From NCBI GenBank assembly GCA_049890215.1, contig JBMHBX010000001.1, positions 56,855-120,854 of the forward strand: a stretch of 64,000 bases of DNA. The letters run 5' to 3'. The notes under the pieces are model-generated. The model did no database searches and was not told the origin of the DNA. It was given only the letters and a program-made list of their open reading frames with translations. This DNA comes from UBA685 sp049890215. GTDB taxonomy: Bacteria > Pseudomonadota > Alphaproteobacteria > Puniceispirillales > Puniceispirillaceae. Positions 1-8,660 of this stretch are shown here, one piece after another (positions within the stretch are counted from its first letter, which is position 1; each line of letters starts with the position of its first letter). Position numbers and translations under genes: made by a program.

Positions 1-98
1 TCAATGATGGTAATTTTATCATCACAGCCTTGCTGCCTCATCTTTTCTGCAAAAGAAATTCCGGCGTGACTTGCGCCAATCACAATATAATGCGTCAT
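1..98 (-). CDS. FAD/NAD(P)-dependent oxidoreductase, N-terminus only (cut by window edge)
   Basis: Translating the minus strand from the ATG at 98 gives about 32 residues starting MTHYIVIGASHAGISFAEKM. The beta strand followed by GASHAG is a dinucleotide-binding (Rossmann) start typical of ferredoxin/rubredoxin reductase-type FAD enzymes. The rest of the gene lies outside the window, so the substrate cannot be named. It is divergent from the aldehyde dehydrogenase at 259, and the 160 bases between them must hold both promoters. Confidence 0.6.
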   Translation of the reverse strand, partial: MTHYIVIGASHAGISFAEKMRQQGCDDKITII

Positions 99-258
99 TT
101 TCCACCCATTTTCAGCTTCTTTTGAAAATCCTTATCAGAACTAACATTTTACATTTGCCAAGTCATAAGAACTATCTGTAAATGACATTTTTTATAAACA
201 GCAAGACTATCAGAGATGATAGTGATGAAATCAAATAAAAAGTCTGGCGGATACTAAA

Positions 259-1707
259 ATGACACAGCTTTCCTATTTCCAAAATTACATTAACGGCAAA
301 TTTGTTGATGGCGGCGCCGGCAGATTAGAGGTTGATGACCCAAGTGATGGCACCATTTTTGCTGAAATAGCACTAGCGGATGAGGCTGACATAGACCTGG
401 CCGTGCAATCTGCCAAAGAATGCCATCTTGATGGCAGTTTTGCCGGCCTGCGCCCTGTGATACGTGGGCGCATGGTGCGAAAAATGGGTGACTACCTTCT
501 TGAGCATTGTGCTGAAATTGCCGAATTACTAACACGCGAATCAGGAAAACCGTATTGGGAATCAGTCATCGAGATTGAGGGCGCGGCGCGTTATTTCGAA
601 TATTACGGAAATCAGGCAGAGACAGTTGAAGGGCGTTCCATTCCCCTTGGCTCTGGTTATTATGACTTCACAACATATGAGCCAATTGGGGTCTCCGGAC
701 AGATTATCCCCTGGAATTATCCTGTTGAAATGACTGCCAGAGGGATCGCAGCCGCCCTTGCAACAGGAAATGCATGTGTTGTTAAAACCCCTGAATTAGA
801 TCCTCTTGCTGCAACCTATCTTGCCAAAGCAGGTGAGGCAGCAGGCCTGCCTGACGGGGCATTGAATATCTTATGCGGCATGGGCGCCACAGCAGGCGCT
901 GCCTTATCATCTCATCGTGATGTGAATCAGATTGTCTTCACAGGCTCTGTACAAACAGGAATACGTGTTGCCACTGCGGCGGCGCAAAATGTTGTGCCTT
1001 GTGTGCTTGAACTTGGGGGAAAATCTGCAGCGATCGTGATGCCGGATGCGAATCTTGATAATGTGATCGATTCAGTCAGATGGGGGATCTTTTTTAACGC
1101 AGGCCAGGTATGCTCTGCCATGTCGCGCATGATCATTCACAATGACGTGCATGATGAGATGATAGCGCGCCTTGAAGGGCTTGCCACCTCATTGTCAGTG
1201 GGACCTGGCATAGAGCGCCGCGAATTTGGCGCCAATATGGGCGCTATGGTCTCAGAAGCGCAACGCGACAGAGCCATCGGCCTGATAGAAGGTGCCATCT
1301 CACAAGGTGCCACTCTTGTCACTGGCGGCCATAAATGCAACCGCCCCGGCTGGTTCCTTGAGCCAACAATCCTTGGCGATGTCACCCCTGATATGACCAT
1401 TGCCTCAGAAGAGGTGTTTGGCCCTGTCCTGTCTGTTCTGAGGGCAGATTCGCAACAAACGGCCATAGAGATTGCGAACAGCACCCCTTATGGACTGGTT
1501 AATGGCATTTTCACATCTGATATCGACAATGCCAACCGCGCTGCCAGAGATTTGCGCTCTGGTCAGGTCTTTATCAATGAATGGTTTGCAGGCGGCGTTG
1601 AAACCCCCTTTGGTGGCTATGGCAAATCAGGCTATGGGCGCGAAAAAGGCCGCGAAGCCTTGTGGAATTACTTACAGACCAAAAATATCGCAACCAAGAT
1701 CGGCTAG
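259..1707 (+). CDS. NAD(P)-dependent aldehyde dehydrogenase
   Basis: A 482-residue protein of normal length for the aldehyde dehydrogenase superfamily, oxidising an aldehyde to a carboxylate in the cytoplasm. Visible active-site elements are PWNYP with the oxyanion-hole Asn153, the cofactor Lys176 in VVKTPE, FTGS at 227-230, the general base Glu251 in ELGGK, and the catalytic Cys285 in GQVCSA. The C-terminal PFGGYGKSGYGRE block is also present. Overall it resembles betaine-aldehyde or gamma-aminobutyraldehyde dehydrogenases, but the substrate is not settled by sequence. It appears monocistronic. A link with the betaine-producing operon at 9.9-16.4 kb is possible but not shown by position. Confidence 0.9.
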   Translation: MTQLSYFQNYINGKFVDGGAGRLEVDDPSDGTIFAEIALADEADIDLAVQSAKECHLDGSFAGLRPVIRGRMVRKMGDYLLEHCAEIAELLTRESGKPYWESVIEIEGAARYFEYYGNQAETVEGRSIPLGSGYYDFTTYEPIGVSGQIIPWNYPVEMTARGIAAALATGNACVVKTPELDPLAATYLAKAGEAAGLPDGALNILCGMGATAGAALSSHRDVNQIVFTGSVQTGIRVATAAAQNVVPCVLELGGKSAAIVMPDANLDNVIDSVRWGIFFNAGQVCSAMSRMIIHNDVHDEMIARLEGLATSLSVGPGIERREFGANMGAMVSEAQRDRAIGLIEGAISQGATLVTGGHKCNRPGWFLEPTILGDVTPDMTIASEEVFGPVLSVLRADSQQTAIEIANSTPYGLVNGIFTSDIDNANRAARDLRSGQVFINEWFAGGVETPFGGYGKSGYGREKGREALWNYLQTKNIATKIG

Positions 1708-1746
1708 CCCTTTGCGCCTGTGATATCTCACCGACAGCGCGAAATC

Positions 1747-1986
1747 CTATGCGCTTTCGGTGACCATCATGACAGGATAAAAGGCATTTTTGGCTTTGTA
1801 ATTCGAAGAATGCCAGTCAATCACAAAAATCGCGACTCCAATCAGGCACGCAAGCAAAGCGTAATTCGCCATCCTCTTGGCCCTCAGCGACCAGGACGAC
1901 TCATTTACCTTATTTAGTAAAAACCAAATAACAGCGCCGCTTATCAAAAAAGCACCGCCGCCAACTAACACTGTATCTTGCAACAT
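1747..1986 (-). CDS. small two-helix membrane protein of unknown function
   Basis: About 79 residues starting at the ATG at 1986, preceded by an AAGGG ribosome binding site. A longer reading from a TTG at 2007 would place that site inside the coding region, so the shorter start is preferred. Two hydrophobic helices are visible, roughly residues 5-25 and 40-58, separated by a basic loop (SLRAKRM) with an aromatic tail (WHSSNYKAKNAFYP). No family is recognised. It is divergent from proteorhodopsin and convergent with the aldehyde dehydrogenase. Confidence 0.5.
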   Translation of the reverse strand: MLQDTVLVGGGAFLISGAVIWFLLNKVNESSWSLRAKRMANYALLACLIGVAIFVIDWHSSNYKAKNAFYPVMMVTESA

Positions 1987-2138
1987 TTTTGCCAATCCCT
2001 TCTCCAAAAAACGCCAAATAAGCGCGTTTTGAGCATAACCTGATTTGAAAGAAGATGAAAATTAGATTTTTTATTTCAATCTTTTCAATATGTTAGAAAA
2101 CTAATTTAGAAAAGTGCGACATTTTGGCATAAAGGTTG

Positions 2139-2166
2139 TTGCCTCATCTATTTATTGTGCTAACTT
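2139..2166 (+). promoter_or_regulatory. candidate promoter of proteorhodopsin
   Basis: TTGCCT at 2139-2144, a 16-base spacer, then TAACTT at 2161-2166 with an upstream TG (extended -10 form). The -10 matches the sigma-70 consensus at only three positions, so this is tentative. It would give a leader of roughly 100 nt before the gene at 2271. The sequence upstream, 1987-2138, is AT-rich and shows nothing else. Confidence 0.3.
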
Positions 2167-2185
2167 TTACAACAATTGGGGGGAG

Positions 2186-2250
2186 CTATCTGTCTGCCAA
2201 CGCAGGCATTAAAAGATAGTCAATTAATCAAAGTAGGACGTTCTAGAACG
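2186..2250 (+). promoter_or_regulatory. structured leader and 12-bp palindrome upstream of proteorhodopsin
   Basis: Two elements lie between the candidate promoter and the start codon. First is a nested stem: CTATCT 2186-2191 with AGATAG 2214-2219, and inside it TGCC 2195-2198 with GGCA 2205-2208. Second is a perfect 12-bp palindrome, CGTTCTAGAACG, at 2239-2250, ending 20 bases before the ATG. A palindrome in this place could be a repressor site or a leader stem near the ribosome binding site (TGGGAGTG, about 2258-2265). No known operator is matched. Confidence 0.45.
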
Positions 2251-2270
2251 ACGAGTTTGGGAGTGTCCTT

Positions 2271-3029
2271 ATGTCATTCATTAAAAAAATGCTGCTTCCT
2301 GCAGCGATCCTATCAACCCTACCAGCCGTTGCAAACGCCGCAGAAAACTTGGCGCAAGACGACTTTGTAGGTATCAGCTTCTGGCTGATTTCAATGGCTC
2401 TTGTAGCCTCAACTGCTTTCTTCTTCCTTGAAACACAGCGTGTATCAGCGAAGTGGAAGACATCTCTTGTTGTATCAGGTCTGGTCACATTGGTTGCCGC
2501 CGTTCACTATTTCTACATGCGTGACGTGTGGGTAGCGACAGGAGATACACCAACAGTATATCGTTACATTGACTGGTTGATCACGGTGCCACTATTGATG
2601 ATCGAATTCTACTTGATCTTGCGTGCTATCACAGCGGTATCAGGCGGTGTATTCTGGCGTTTGACAGTCGGTACATTGATCATGTTGATCGGTGGTTATT
2701 TGGGTGAAGCAGGTTACATCAACGTAACTGTTGGTTTCATCATCGGTATGGCTGGTTGGGCATACATCTTGTATGAAATCTTTGCTGGTGAAGCTGGCAA
2801 GGTTGCCGCAAATGATGCACCTGCCTCAGTAAAGTCTGCTTACTCAACAATGCGTTGGATTGTAACAATTGGTTGGGCGATTTACCCACTAGGTTACTTC
2901 TTCGGTTACATGGCTGGTGGCGCAAGCATGGAAAGCTTGAACATCATCTATAACCTGGCTGACGTTTTGAACAAGATCGCATTTGGTGTGATCATCTGGA
3001 ACGTTGCAGTGACAGAATCAGAAGCATAA
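2271..3029 (+). CDS. proteorhodopsin, light-driven proton pump (green type)
   Basis: A 252-residue seven-helix retinal protein of the inner membrane with a cleavable signal peptide (about residues 1-23, ending ANA). The retinal Schiff-base lysine is Lys235 in NKIAFGVIIWN. Helix C reads YIDWLITVPLLMIEF, giving the proton acceptor Asp101, Thr105 and proton donor Glu112: the DTE set of proton pumps. His79 matches the proteorhodopsin His that pairs with the acceptor. The spectral-tuning site equivalent to residue 105 of the reference protein is Leu109, which predicts green absorption. Codon use is rich in GGT, GCT, AAC and TTC, unlike the GGC/GCC-rich crt genes beside it, which suggests high expression. 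It is followed by a strong hairpin and then by the retinal pathway genes. Confidence 0.98.
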   Translation: MSFIKKMLLPAAILSTLPAVANAAENLAQDDFVGISFWLISMALVASTAFFFLETQRVSAKWKTSLVVSGLVTLVAAVHYFYMRDVWVATGDTPTVYRYIDWLITVPLLMIEFYLILRAITAVSGGVFWRLTVGTLIMLIGGYLGEAGYINVTVGFIIGMAGWAYILYEIFAGEAGKVAANDAPASVKSAYSTMRWIVTIGWAIYPLGYFFGYMAGGASMESLNIIYNLADVLNKIAFGVIIWNVAVTESEA

Positions 3030-3038
3030 TGCTTCACA

Positions 3039-3068
3039 GCAAGGCAGCAGGTTATCCTGCTGCCTTGC
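3039..3068 (+). terminator. strong hairpin after proteorhodopsin (terminator or processing/stability stem)
   Basis: A perfect 13-bp stem: 3039-3051 pairs with 3056-3068 around a TTAT loop, starting 10 bases after the stop codon. The following bases (CCATTTCTTA) form only a weak T tract, so it may stop transcription partially or protect the proteorhodopsin mRNA 3' end. Either would let the pump be made in large excess over the enzymes downstream. Confidence 0.75.
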
Positions 3069-3117
3069 CCATTTCTTAGCAAATTAAACCTTTCAAAGCC
3101 GCTAAGGAGAGCGATCA

Positions 3118-4143
3118 ATGGTCGATTTTACAAACGACATGACAGCACTCGCACAACAGACCAAATCTGAAAATATTGTGCCACCACAAGCTGACAAAGA
3201 TGATAGCCGCCATCACATTAGCCGCTTTATAACAACACAATTACCATCCCCCTCACATCCGCTTGGCGCACCTGCTGAGCATCACTTTGCCAGACCAGGC
3301 AAAATGTTGCGGGCACGCCTTGCCCTGTCAGCTGCCAAAAGAATGGGAGCCGATATGGAGGCTGCTCTTCATTGGGCCGCGGCTGTTGAATTACTCCATA
3401 ATGCCTCACTTGTTCATGATGATATGTGTGATGATGATGCCACACGCCGCGGCAGACCATCTGTCTGGTCCATCTATGGCAGGAATACAGCCCTTGCGCT
3501 TGGTGACTGGCTGATTGCCCGCTCCTTTGACTGCGCTGCCAAAGCTGCCTCTCTTGGCGGGGCCCCTGTTTTGGTTAGCTTGCTTGCAGAGCATATGCTC
3601 GCTACCACCAAAGGTCAGGCGCTTGAATTTGTGCAAAAAGACTATCCTGCATGGGATGCTTATCTTGAAATATGCACAGGCAAAACAGCACCTCTTTTTG
3701 TGGCACCTGTTGAGGGCATTGCCCATCTTGCAGGTCGAAAAGATGTGATACCAGCTCTTATGCGGTTTTTCACCGCGGTTGGTGCTGCCTATCAGATTGC
3801 GAACGACATCCAGAATGTGACAGGCACTGATGGTGCGTTCAAGCCTGCCTCAGATCTGGTACGCCGCACACCAAATGCCGTCATCGTGACCTATCGCTCA
3901 TTACTGACAGGTGAGTTACTAGAAGGCTTCTCGCATTGGCTTGCCTCTGATGATGAAGACAAAGCGCGCCAGTGGCATCAGGCGATATTAAGCTCAGGCG
4001 CTCTTACTCTGACCGCAGAACATATGATGGGTATTGTTGAAGAAGCTGAACGTCTTATTGATGATTTGCCTGAAGATTGCGCACAAATTGTGACCCCTAT
4101 CCATGCGCAATTGGTTAAGGCAACAAGGCAATGCGCTCTGTAA
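3118..4143 (+). CDS. crtE: polyprenyl / geranylgeranyl diphosphate synthase
   Basis: A 341-residue all-alpha trans-prenyltransferase expected to make the C20 precursor GGPP for carotenoids. The first Asp-rich motif is clear (HDDMCDD, residues 100-106, followed by RRGRP), as is the N-terminal substrate loop GKMLRAR (61-67). The second motif is degenerate: AYQIANDIQN (224-233) replaces the usual DDxxD, and the later Asp (KPASDLVRR) sits in a divergent context. Function as CrtE is inferred from position: first gene of crtE-crtI-crtB-crtY-blh-idi. A strong ribosome binding site (AAGGAGAG, about 3104-3111) precedes the ATG. Confidence 0.85.
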   Translation: MVDFTNDMTALAQQTKSENIVPPQADKDDSRHHISRFITTQLPSPSHPLGAPAEHHFARPGKMLRARLALSAAKRMGADMEAALHWAAAVELLHNASLVHDDMCDDDATRRGRPSVWSIYGRNTALALGDWLIARSFDCAAKAASLGGAPVLVSLLAEHMLATTKGQALEFVQKDYPAWDAYLEICTGKTAPLFVAPVEGIAHLAGRKDVIPALMRFFTAVGAAYQIANDIQNVTGTDGAFKPASDLVRRTPNAVIVTYRSLLTGELLEGFSHWLASDDEDKARQWHQAILSSGALTLTAEHMMGIVEEAERLIDDLPEDCAQIVTPIHAQLVKATRQCAL

Positions 4144-4167
4144 CCTAGCCATCTGCTTTCATCCATC

Positions 4168-4225
4168 AGCTAGCCTGCTGCGTATAAAACACATAAGATT
4201 ACGGTATAATGGGGACAGGCTAGCT
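4168..4225 (+). promoter_or_regulatory. inverted repeat over the crtI ribosome binding site, with an internal TATAAT
   Basis: A perfect 10-bp inverted repeat: AGCTAGCCTG at 4168-4177 and CAGGCTAGCT at 4216-4225, loop 38 nt. The right arm ends two bases before the crtI ATG (4228) and overlaps the only purine-rich candidate ribosome binding site, GGGGACAGG (4211-4219). The loop holds a consensus TATAAT at 4205-4210 without an obvious -35 box. It could act as an RNA stem that limits crtI translation, as an operator around an internal promoter, or both. Confidence 0.55.
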
Positions 4226-4227
4226 TC

Positions 4228-5724
4228 ATGACAAAAACAATTGTGATAGGTTCTGGTTTTGGCGGAATCGCCTCAGCATTACGCATGCGCGCCAGAGGTG
4301 ATGAGGTCCTACTGATAGAGCGCTTGTCTGAAATAGGCGGCAGAGCGCAGGTATTTGAAAAAGGCGGCTTTCGTCATGATGCCGGCCCCACCGTCATCAC
4401 AGCGCCATTTTTATTTGATGAATTATTTGAGCTATTTGGTGAAAAGCGTTCTGACCATATTGAATTCAGACCACTTGATCCGTGGTACCGCTTTTATTTT
4501 CATACAGGCGAACAATTTGATTACGCCGCCTCTCTTGAAGATACTTGCAAAGAGATTGAACGTTTTTCAAAACAAGATGCCGCCGGCTATCGCAAATTAC
4601 TCAAAACATCCAAAGATATTTTTGATATTGGCTTTACCAAGCTTGCGGACAAGCCATTTACGCGATTTGGTGCCATGATGGCACAGGTGCCGGCTTTGCT
4701 GAAATTGCGATCATATCTGACAGTCTCATCACTGGTCGCGCGCTATATTAAACACCCTTTGATAAGACAGGCCTTTTCAATTCATCCCCTTCTTGTTGGC
4801 GGCAATCCGTTTTCAACCACTTCAATCTACGCGCTCATCCATTATCTGGAGCGTAAATGGGGCGTCTATTTCGCCATGGGGGGCACAGGCGCTCTTGTCG
4901 CGCAATTACGCCGTCTGATGGAACGCCATGGCATTGATATTCAGCTCAATACCGATGTTGAGACCATTACAACCAATGGCAGGCACGTCACAGGCATCAT
5001 TACCTCAGATGGCCGCAAAATTGAGGCAGACAGGATCATCTGCAACGGTGATCCTCCGGTGATCTATCAAGAACTACTGGCTCATAGCAAAAAGAAAAAC
5101 AAAAAAGCCATACCCGAAAAATTCACAAAATACTCAATGGGTCTTTATGTGATGTTTTTTGGCACCAAAACAACCTATCCGGATATCGCGCATCACACCA
5201 TCTGGATGGGGCCACGCTTTGAAGGTCTTTTGCATGATATTTTTGATAAAAAAATTCTGGCAGATGATTTCTCACTTTATTTGCACAGGCCAACAGCCAC
5301 AGATAAAAGCTTTGCACCTGAGGGATGTGACAGCTTTTATGTGCTTTGCCCCGTGCCAAATCTGCAGGGTAATATTGACTGGCAGACAACAGGCTCTGTC
5401 CTGCGTGACAGGATTGTGACAGCTCTGGAAGAGACCATCATGCCAAATTTATCACAAACCATCACAGATGATTTTTGGATGACGCCTGAAGATTTCAAAA
5501 AAGATTATCGCTCTATGCATGGCGCCGGCTTTTCAATCGCGCCATTATTTACGCAAAGCGCATGGTTTCGCTATCATAATCAGGACCCTGATTATGATAA
5601 TTTATATTTCGCCGCCGCAGGGGCACATCCGGGCGCCGGTATGCCAGGCGTGTTATGCTCTGCCAAAGTGGTCGAAGCGCTCATAGATGAAGCAGAGGCA
5701 AAAAAGAAAAAACAGGCCGCGTAA
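4228..5724 (+). CDS. crtI: phytoene desaturase (lycopene-forming)
   Basis: A 498-residue FAD enzyme converting phytoene to lycopene in successive dehydrogenations at the membrane. The N-terminal Rossmann segment reads GSGFGGIASALRMRARG, followed by the CrtI signature IGGRAQVFEKGGFRHDAGP. The C-terminal FAD-binding block AHPGAGMPGVLCSAKVV is typical of bacterial CrtI. The tail is lysine-rich (EAKKKKQAA). Length fits the family. It lies between crtE and crtB, with an 84-base gap upstream carrying the inverted repeat described above. Confidence 0.95.
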   Translation: MTKTIVIGSGFGGIASALRMRARGDEVLLIERLSEIGGRAQVFEKGGFRHDAGPTVITAPFLFDELFELFGEKRSDHIEFRPLDPWYRFYFHTGEQFDYAASLEDTCKEIERFSKQDAAGYRKLLKTSKDIFDIGFTKLADKPFTRFGAMMAQVPALLKLRSYLTVSSLVARYIKHPLIRQAFSIHPLLVGGNPFSTTSIYALIHYLERKWGVYFAMGGTGALVAQLRRLMERHGIDIQLNTDVETITTNGRHVTGIITSDGRKIEADRIICNGDPPVIYQELLAHSKKKNKKAIPEKFTKYSMGLYVMFFGTKTTYPDIAHHTIWMGPRFEGLLHDIFDKKILADDFSLYLHRPTATDKSFAPEGCDSFYVLCPVPNLQGNIDWQTTGSVLRDRIVTALEETIMPNLSQTITDDFWMTPEDFKKDYRSMHGAGFSIAPLFTQSAWFRYHNQDPDYDNLYFAAAGAHPGAGMPGVLCSAKVVEALIDEAEAKKKKQAA

Positions 5725-5761
5725 TAAGGTATAACAAAAAGGGGTAAGGGACTGGCAAAAG

Positions 5762-6751
5762 ATGACAATGATGGCATCAACCCGCAATAGATCTCCTGCA
5801 GATAATCGCTTTCAGGCGCAACAAGCAGAAGACTCACTGGCAAAGAACGGGCGCACTTTTCACTGGGCCCGCCGCTTTTTAGGGCCTCATCACGGGCCTG
5901 ACGCAGCGCGTCTTTATGCCTTTTGCCGTCTGTTAGATGATCTGGCTGATGGTGACTTACCAGATGGTAAGAGACGCCTATTACAGATTCACCGCGATCT
6001 CATCACCTTATCTTCACATACCGTCAATTCTTCTAAAGCGAACACAGCCACACTGCCCTATTTACAAGATAAGGATATGGCGGCATTTGCCTCTTTCATG
6101 ATCGCAAAAAATCTGCCTGCCAAAGCCTTTGAGCATTTAATTGACGGCTTATTATTTGATCAGGGCACCGTGGCGCTTGATGATGAATCAGCACTGATAC
6201 TCTATGGCTATCAGGTGGCAGGGACAGTTGGTCTTATGATGTGTCCTGTCCTGTCATGCTTTGATAAACAGGCAAGCAATTTTGCCATTGATCTTGGCAT
6301 TGCGATGCAATTTACCAACATCGCGCGCGATGTTCTCGAAGATGCCCAAATGGGACGCCGCTATTTGCCGGCTGACTGGGTAGACGGCCTTACCGCCGCT
6401 GAGATAGCGCAAGGCGCCGCCGCAAGCGATGAGGCTGTTTTAACCATCATTCGCCGCGCAATCCAAAAATTATTACTACTTGCAGATACCTATTACCAAA
6501 GCGGGTTTTCTGGTCTTGCCTATTTACCCAAAAGAGCCCGGATAGCCATTGCGATTGCCGGTTATAGCTATCGTGAAATTGGTACACAATTGCAGGCAAA
6601 TGGCCTGAACTGGCACAAAGGGCGCACCGTCACAAGCACGCTTACCAAAGCACGTGTCAGCTTAGGCGCAATACGCTATTTAGCACCGCAACACCCCCCT
6701 GCCAGACATCAGTCAGACCTGCATAAGGCATTAAGTGGCTATCTGACATGA
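5762..6751 (+). CDS. crtB: phytoene synthase
   Basis: A 329-residue squalene/phytoene synthase family enzyme joining two GGPP molecules into phytoene. Both Mg-binding Asp motifs are present: RLLDDLAD at 57-63 and RDVLEDAQMGRRYLP from residue 189, after FTNIA. ATGs at 5762, 5768 and 5771 are all possible starts; the first is used. The stop overlaps the start of crtY by four bases (ATGA), showing tight co-translation. Confidence 0.95.
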   Translation: MTMMASTRNRSPADNRFQAQQAEDSLAKNGRTFHWARRFLGPHHGPDAARLYAFCRLLDDLADGDLPDGKRRLLQIHRDLITLSSHTVNSSKANTATLPYLQDKDMAAFASFMIAKNLPAKAFEHLIDGLLFDQGTVALDDESALILYGYQVAGTVGLMMCPVLSCFDKQASNFAIDLGIAMQFTNIARDVLEDAQMGRRYLPADWVDGLTAAEIAQGAAASDEAVLTIIRRAIQKLLLLADTYYQSGFSGLAYLPKRARIAIAIAGYSYREIGTQLQANGLNWHKGRTVTSTLTKARVSLGAIRYLAPQHPPARHQSDLHKALSGYLT

Positions 6752-7821
6752 CCAATCATCACCCTGTATCATTGATTGGCTCCGGCTGCGCCAGCCTGTC
6801 TCTGGCAAAGGCGATTCGTGCTGAAAATTTAGGGACATGCAAGCTGTTAACAGACAGCTCCTATCTGACGCGCCCAAACCATATCTGGGGTTTTTGGTCT
6901 ATGCCATGGCTGACAGATGCGTCTGAAATAGCGCCTCATACATGGCATAAATGGCAGATAATCACCTCGTCTGTTGCTATCATACATGAATCGCACACCC
7001 ATCCTTATCAGGCGATATCATCATATGACTGGCTTCATCATTGCGCCACTCAATCAGGCGCAGAAGAGGTCATTGGCACGATCACCACCCCGCCATCTTA
7101 TCCCTATTTCGACAGCCGGCCCCTGACCGCCCCGCAAGGATGTTTTTATCAGCATTTCATTGGTCATCATATTAAGACAAAGACACCTGTTTTCAATGAT
7201 ACCACAGCCATTTTAATGGATTTCAGATGCGATCAGTCTGAAGGGCTTCATTTTATATATCTTTTGCCAACATCACCAACCACAGCGCTTGTGGAATCAA
7301 CCTTATTTTCTCCTGATTTAGTGCCTGATGATTATTATGAAACAGCGATAAAGACCTATCTTTTGACCTGTCATAATTGTGATGATTATCAGGTGATGCA
7401 CAAAGAAAGAGGCATCATTCCTCTGGCAGATTGCCGTGATACAAATCAGCCAGAGACAGCCATCGGCGCGCGTGGCGGCGCATTACGCCCCTCTTCAGGC
7501 TATGCTTTCAGCTTTATTCAAAAACAAGTCTTACAAATCATCACCCATTATCAAAACACACAAATTTGGCAATCACAAAGCCCTATTTCTGCAACCGATT
7601 TATGGATGGATAAGGTTTTTTTACAGGTGCTAGCGTCTCATCCTCATCAGGCAATTTCAGTATTTGAAAGGATGGCACGGGCGCTAAGCGGCGATGAATT
7701 TGCCACTTTTATGTCTGGCACAGCCTCATTCAAAACCGTGCTCAAAGTTGTTATGGCAATGCCCAAATGGCCGTTCCTCAAAGCAGCTATCTCACCAGAC
7801 ACCTATCGGAGCGCGGCATGA
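6748..7821 (+). CDS. crtY: lycopene beta-cyclase
   Basis: A 357-residue flavoprotein of the CrtY type, cyclising both ends of lycopene to beta-carotene. Evidence is the N-terminal nucleotide-binding segment LIGSGCASLSLAKAI, the lycopene-cyclase signature NHIWGFWS at about 48-55, and the downstream GARGGALRPSSGYAF block of this family. It overlaps crtB and blh by four bases each (ATGA junctions), as expected inside a retinal operon. Confidence 0.92.
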   Translation: MTNHHPVSLIGSGCASLSLAKAIRAENLGTCKLLTDSSYLTRPNHIWGFWSMPWLTDASEIAPHTWHKWQIITSSVAIIHESHTHPYQAISSYDWLHHCATQSGAEEVIGTITTPPSYPYFDSRPLTAPQGCFYQHFIGHHIKTKTPVFNDTTAILMDFRCDQSEGLHFIYLLPTSPTTALVESTLFSPDLVPDDYYETAIKTYLLTCHNCDDYQVMHKERGIIPLADCRDTNQPETAIGARGGALRPSSGYAFSFIQKQVLQIITHYQNTQIWQSQSPISATDLWMDKVFLQVLASHPHQAISVFERMARALSGDEFATFMSGTASFKTVLKVVMAMPKWPFLKAAISPDTYRSAA

Positions 7822-8660
7822 TAAGCTTATCTGTCATAGATATGATAGCGCTGTTATGTATTGTGTTTATTGGCTTACCTCATGGTGCCTTTGATGGCGC
7901 TCTTTATGCGCTCTTGCCTTCTGGTGAGCGCAAAGCCAGCCTGTTGCGCTTTTTGGCACTATACAGCCTGACAGCGCTTCTTATCATTGGCTTATGGCTT
8001 GTCTTTCCTGTGATAAGCCTGCTTTTGTTTCTGGCTATCTCTGCCTTTCATTTTGGCAAAGGCGACACCGCAGGATATCAGGGCAAAAACCGTTTTATCG
8101 CTCTGATAGCACATGGCGGACTTGTGACTATGTATTTGCCTTTTATACATAACAAAGACGCGATGGCATTTTTTTCTTATCTGACATTTCGACCGGCAGA
8201 TGAGCTCGGCCTCCTTGCAGCCATTTTGACTCTTGCGGCGATACTATGGAGCGCTTGTGTTCTTTATTATGGCTATTTGGCAGTAACAGACAGGCGTTAT
8301 CGCAGGCGGTTTTCTGAAATCATTCTGGCAGCCATTCTCATGGCGTATCTGCCTTTATTGCCTGCATTTGCCTTTTATTTTTGTGCGCTTCACTCAGCGC
8401 GTCACTTCACATCTATTTATCAGGCTCTGAAAACACAAGCGCCTCGCCGGCTATGGCCTCTTGCTATCAGCCTGAGCGTTGCTTCCTGGCTTGCCGGCGG
8501 CTTAACATTGCTCGCACTATTGCCTTATCAGGATATGGTCTTATCAATGATTCAAATTCTGTTTATTGGCTTGGCGGCGCTGACTGTGCCACATATGATA
8601 TTAGTAGACGGCTTATGGCGCCCGCTTTTTTTGGCAAACAGAAAGACAGATCATGGCTAA
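7818..8660 (+). CDS. blh: Brp/Blh family beta-carotene 15,15'-dioxygenase (retinal-forming)
   Basis: A 280-residue integral membrane protein cleaving beta-carotene into two retinals for the rhodopsin. The start at 7818 gives an ATGA overlap with crtY; an upstream ATG at 7767 would add residues inside crtY and is rejected. Conserved His-containing helices of Brp/Blh are visible: GLPHGAFDGALY near the N-terminus, SAFHFGKGD, and ALHSARH. Several hydrophobic helices fill the rest. It overlaps idi by eight bases. Confidence 0.95.
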   Translation: MISLSVIDMIALLCIVFIGLPHGAFDGALYALLPSGERKASLLRFLALYSLTALLIIGLWLVFPVISLLLFLAISAFHFGKGDTAGYQGKNRFIALIAHGGLVTMYLPFIHNKDAMAFFSYLTFRPADELGLLAAILTLAAILWSACVLYYGYLAVTDRRYRRRFSEIILAAILMAYLPLLPAFAFYFCALHSARHFTSIYQALKTQAPRRLWPLAISLSVASWLAGGLTLLALLPYQDMVLSMIQILFIGLAALTVPHMILVDGLWRPLFLANRKTDHG

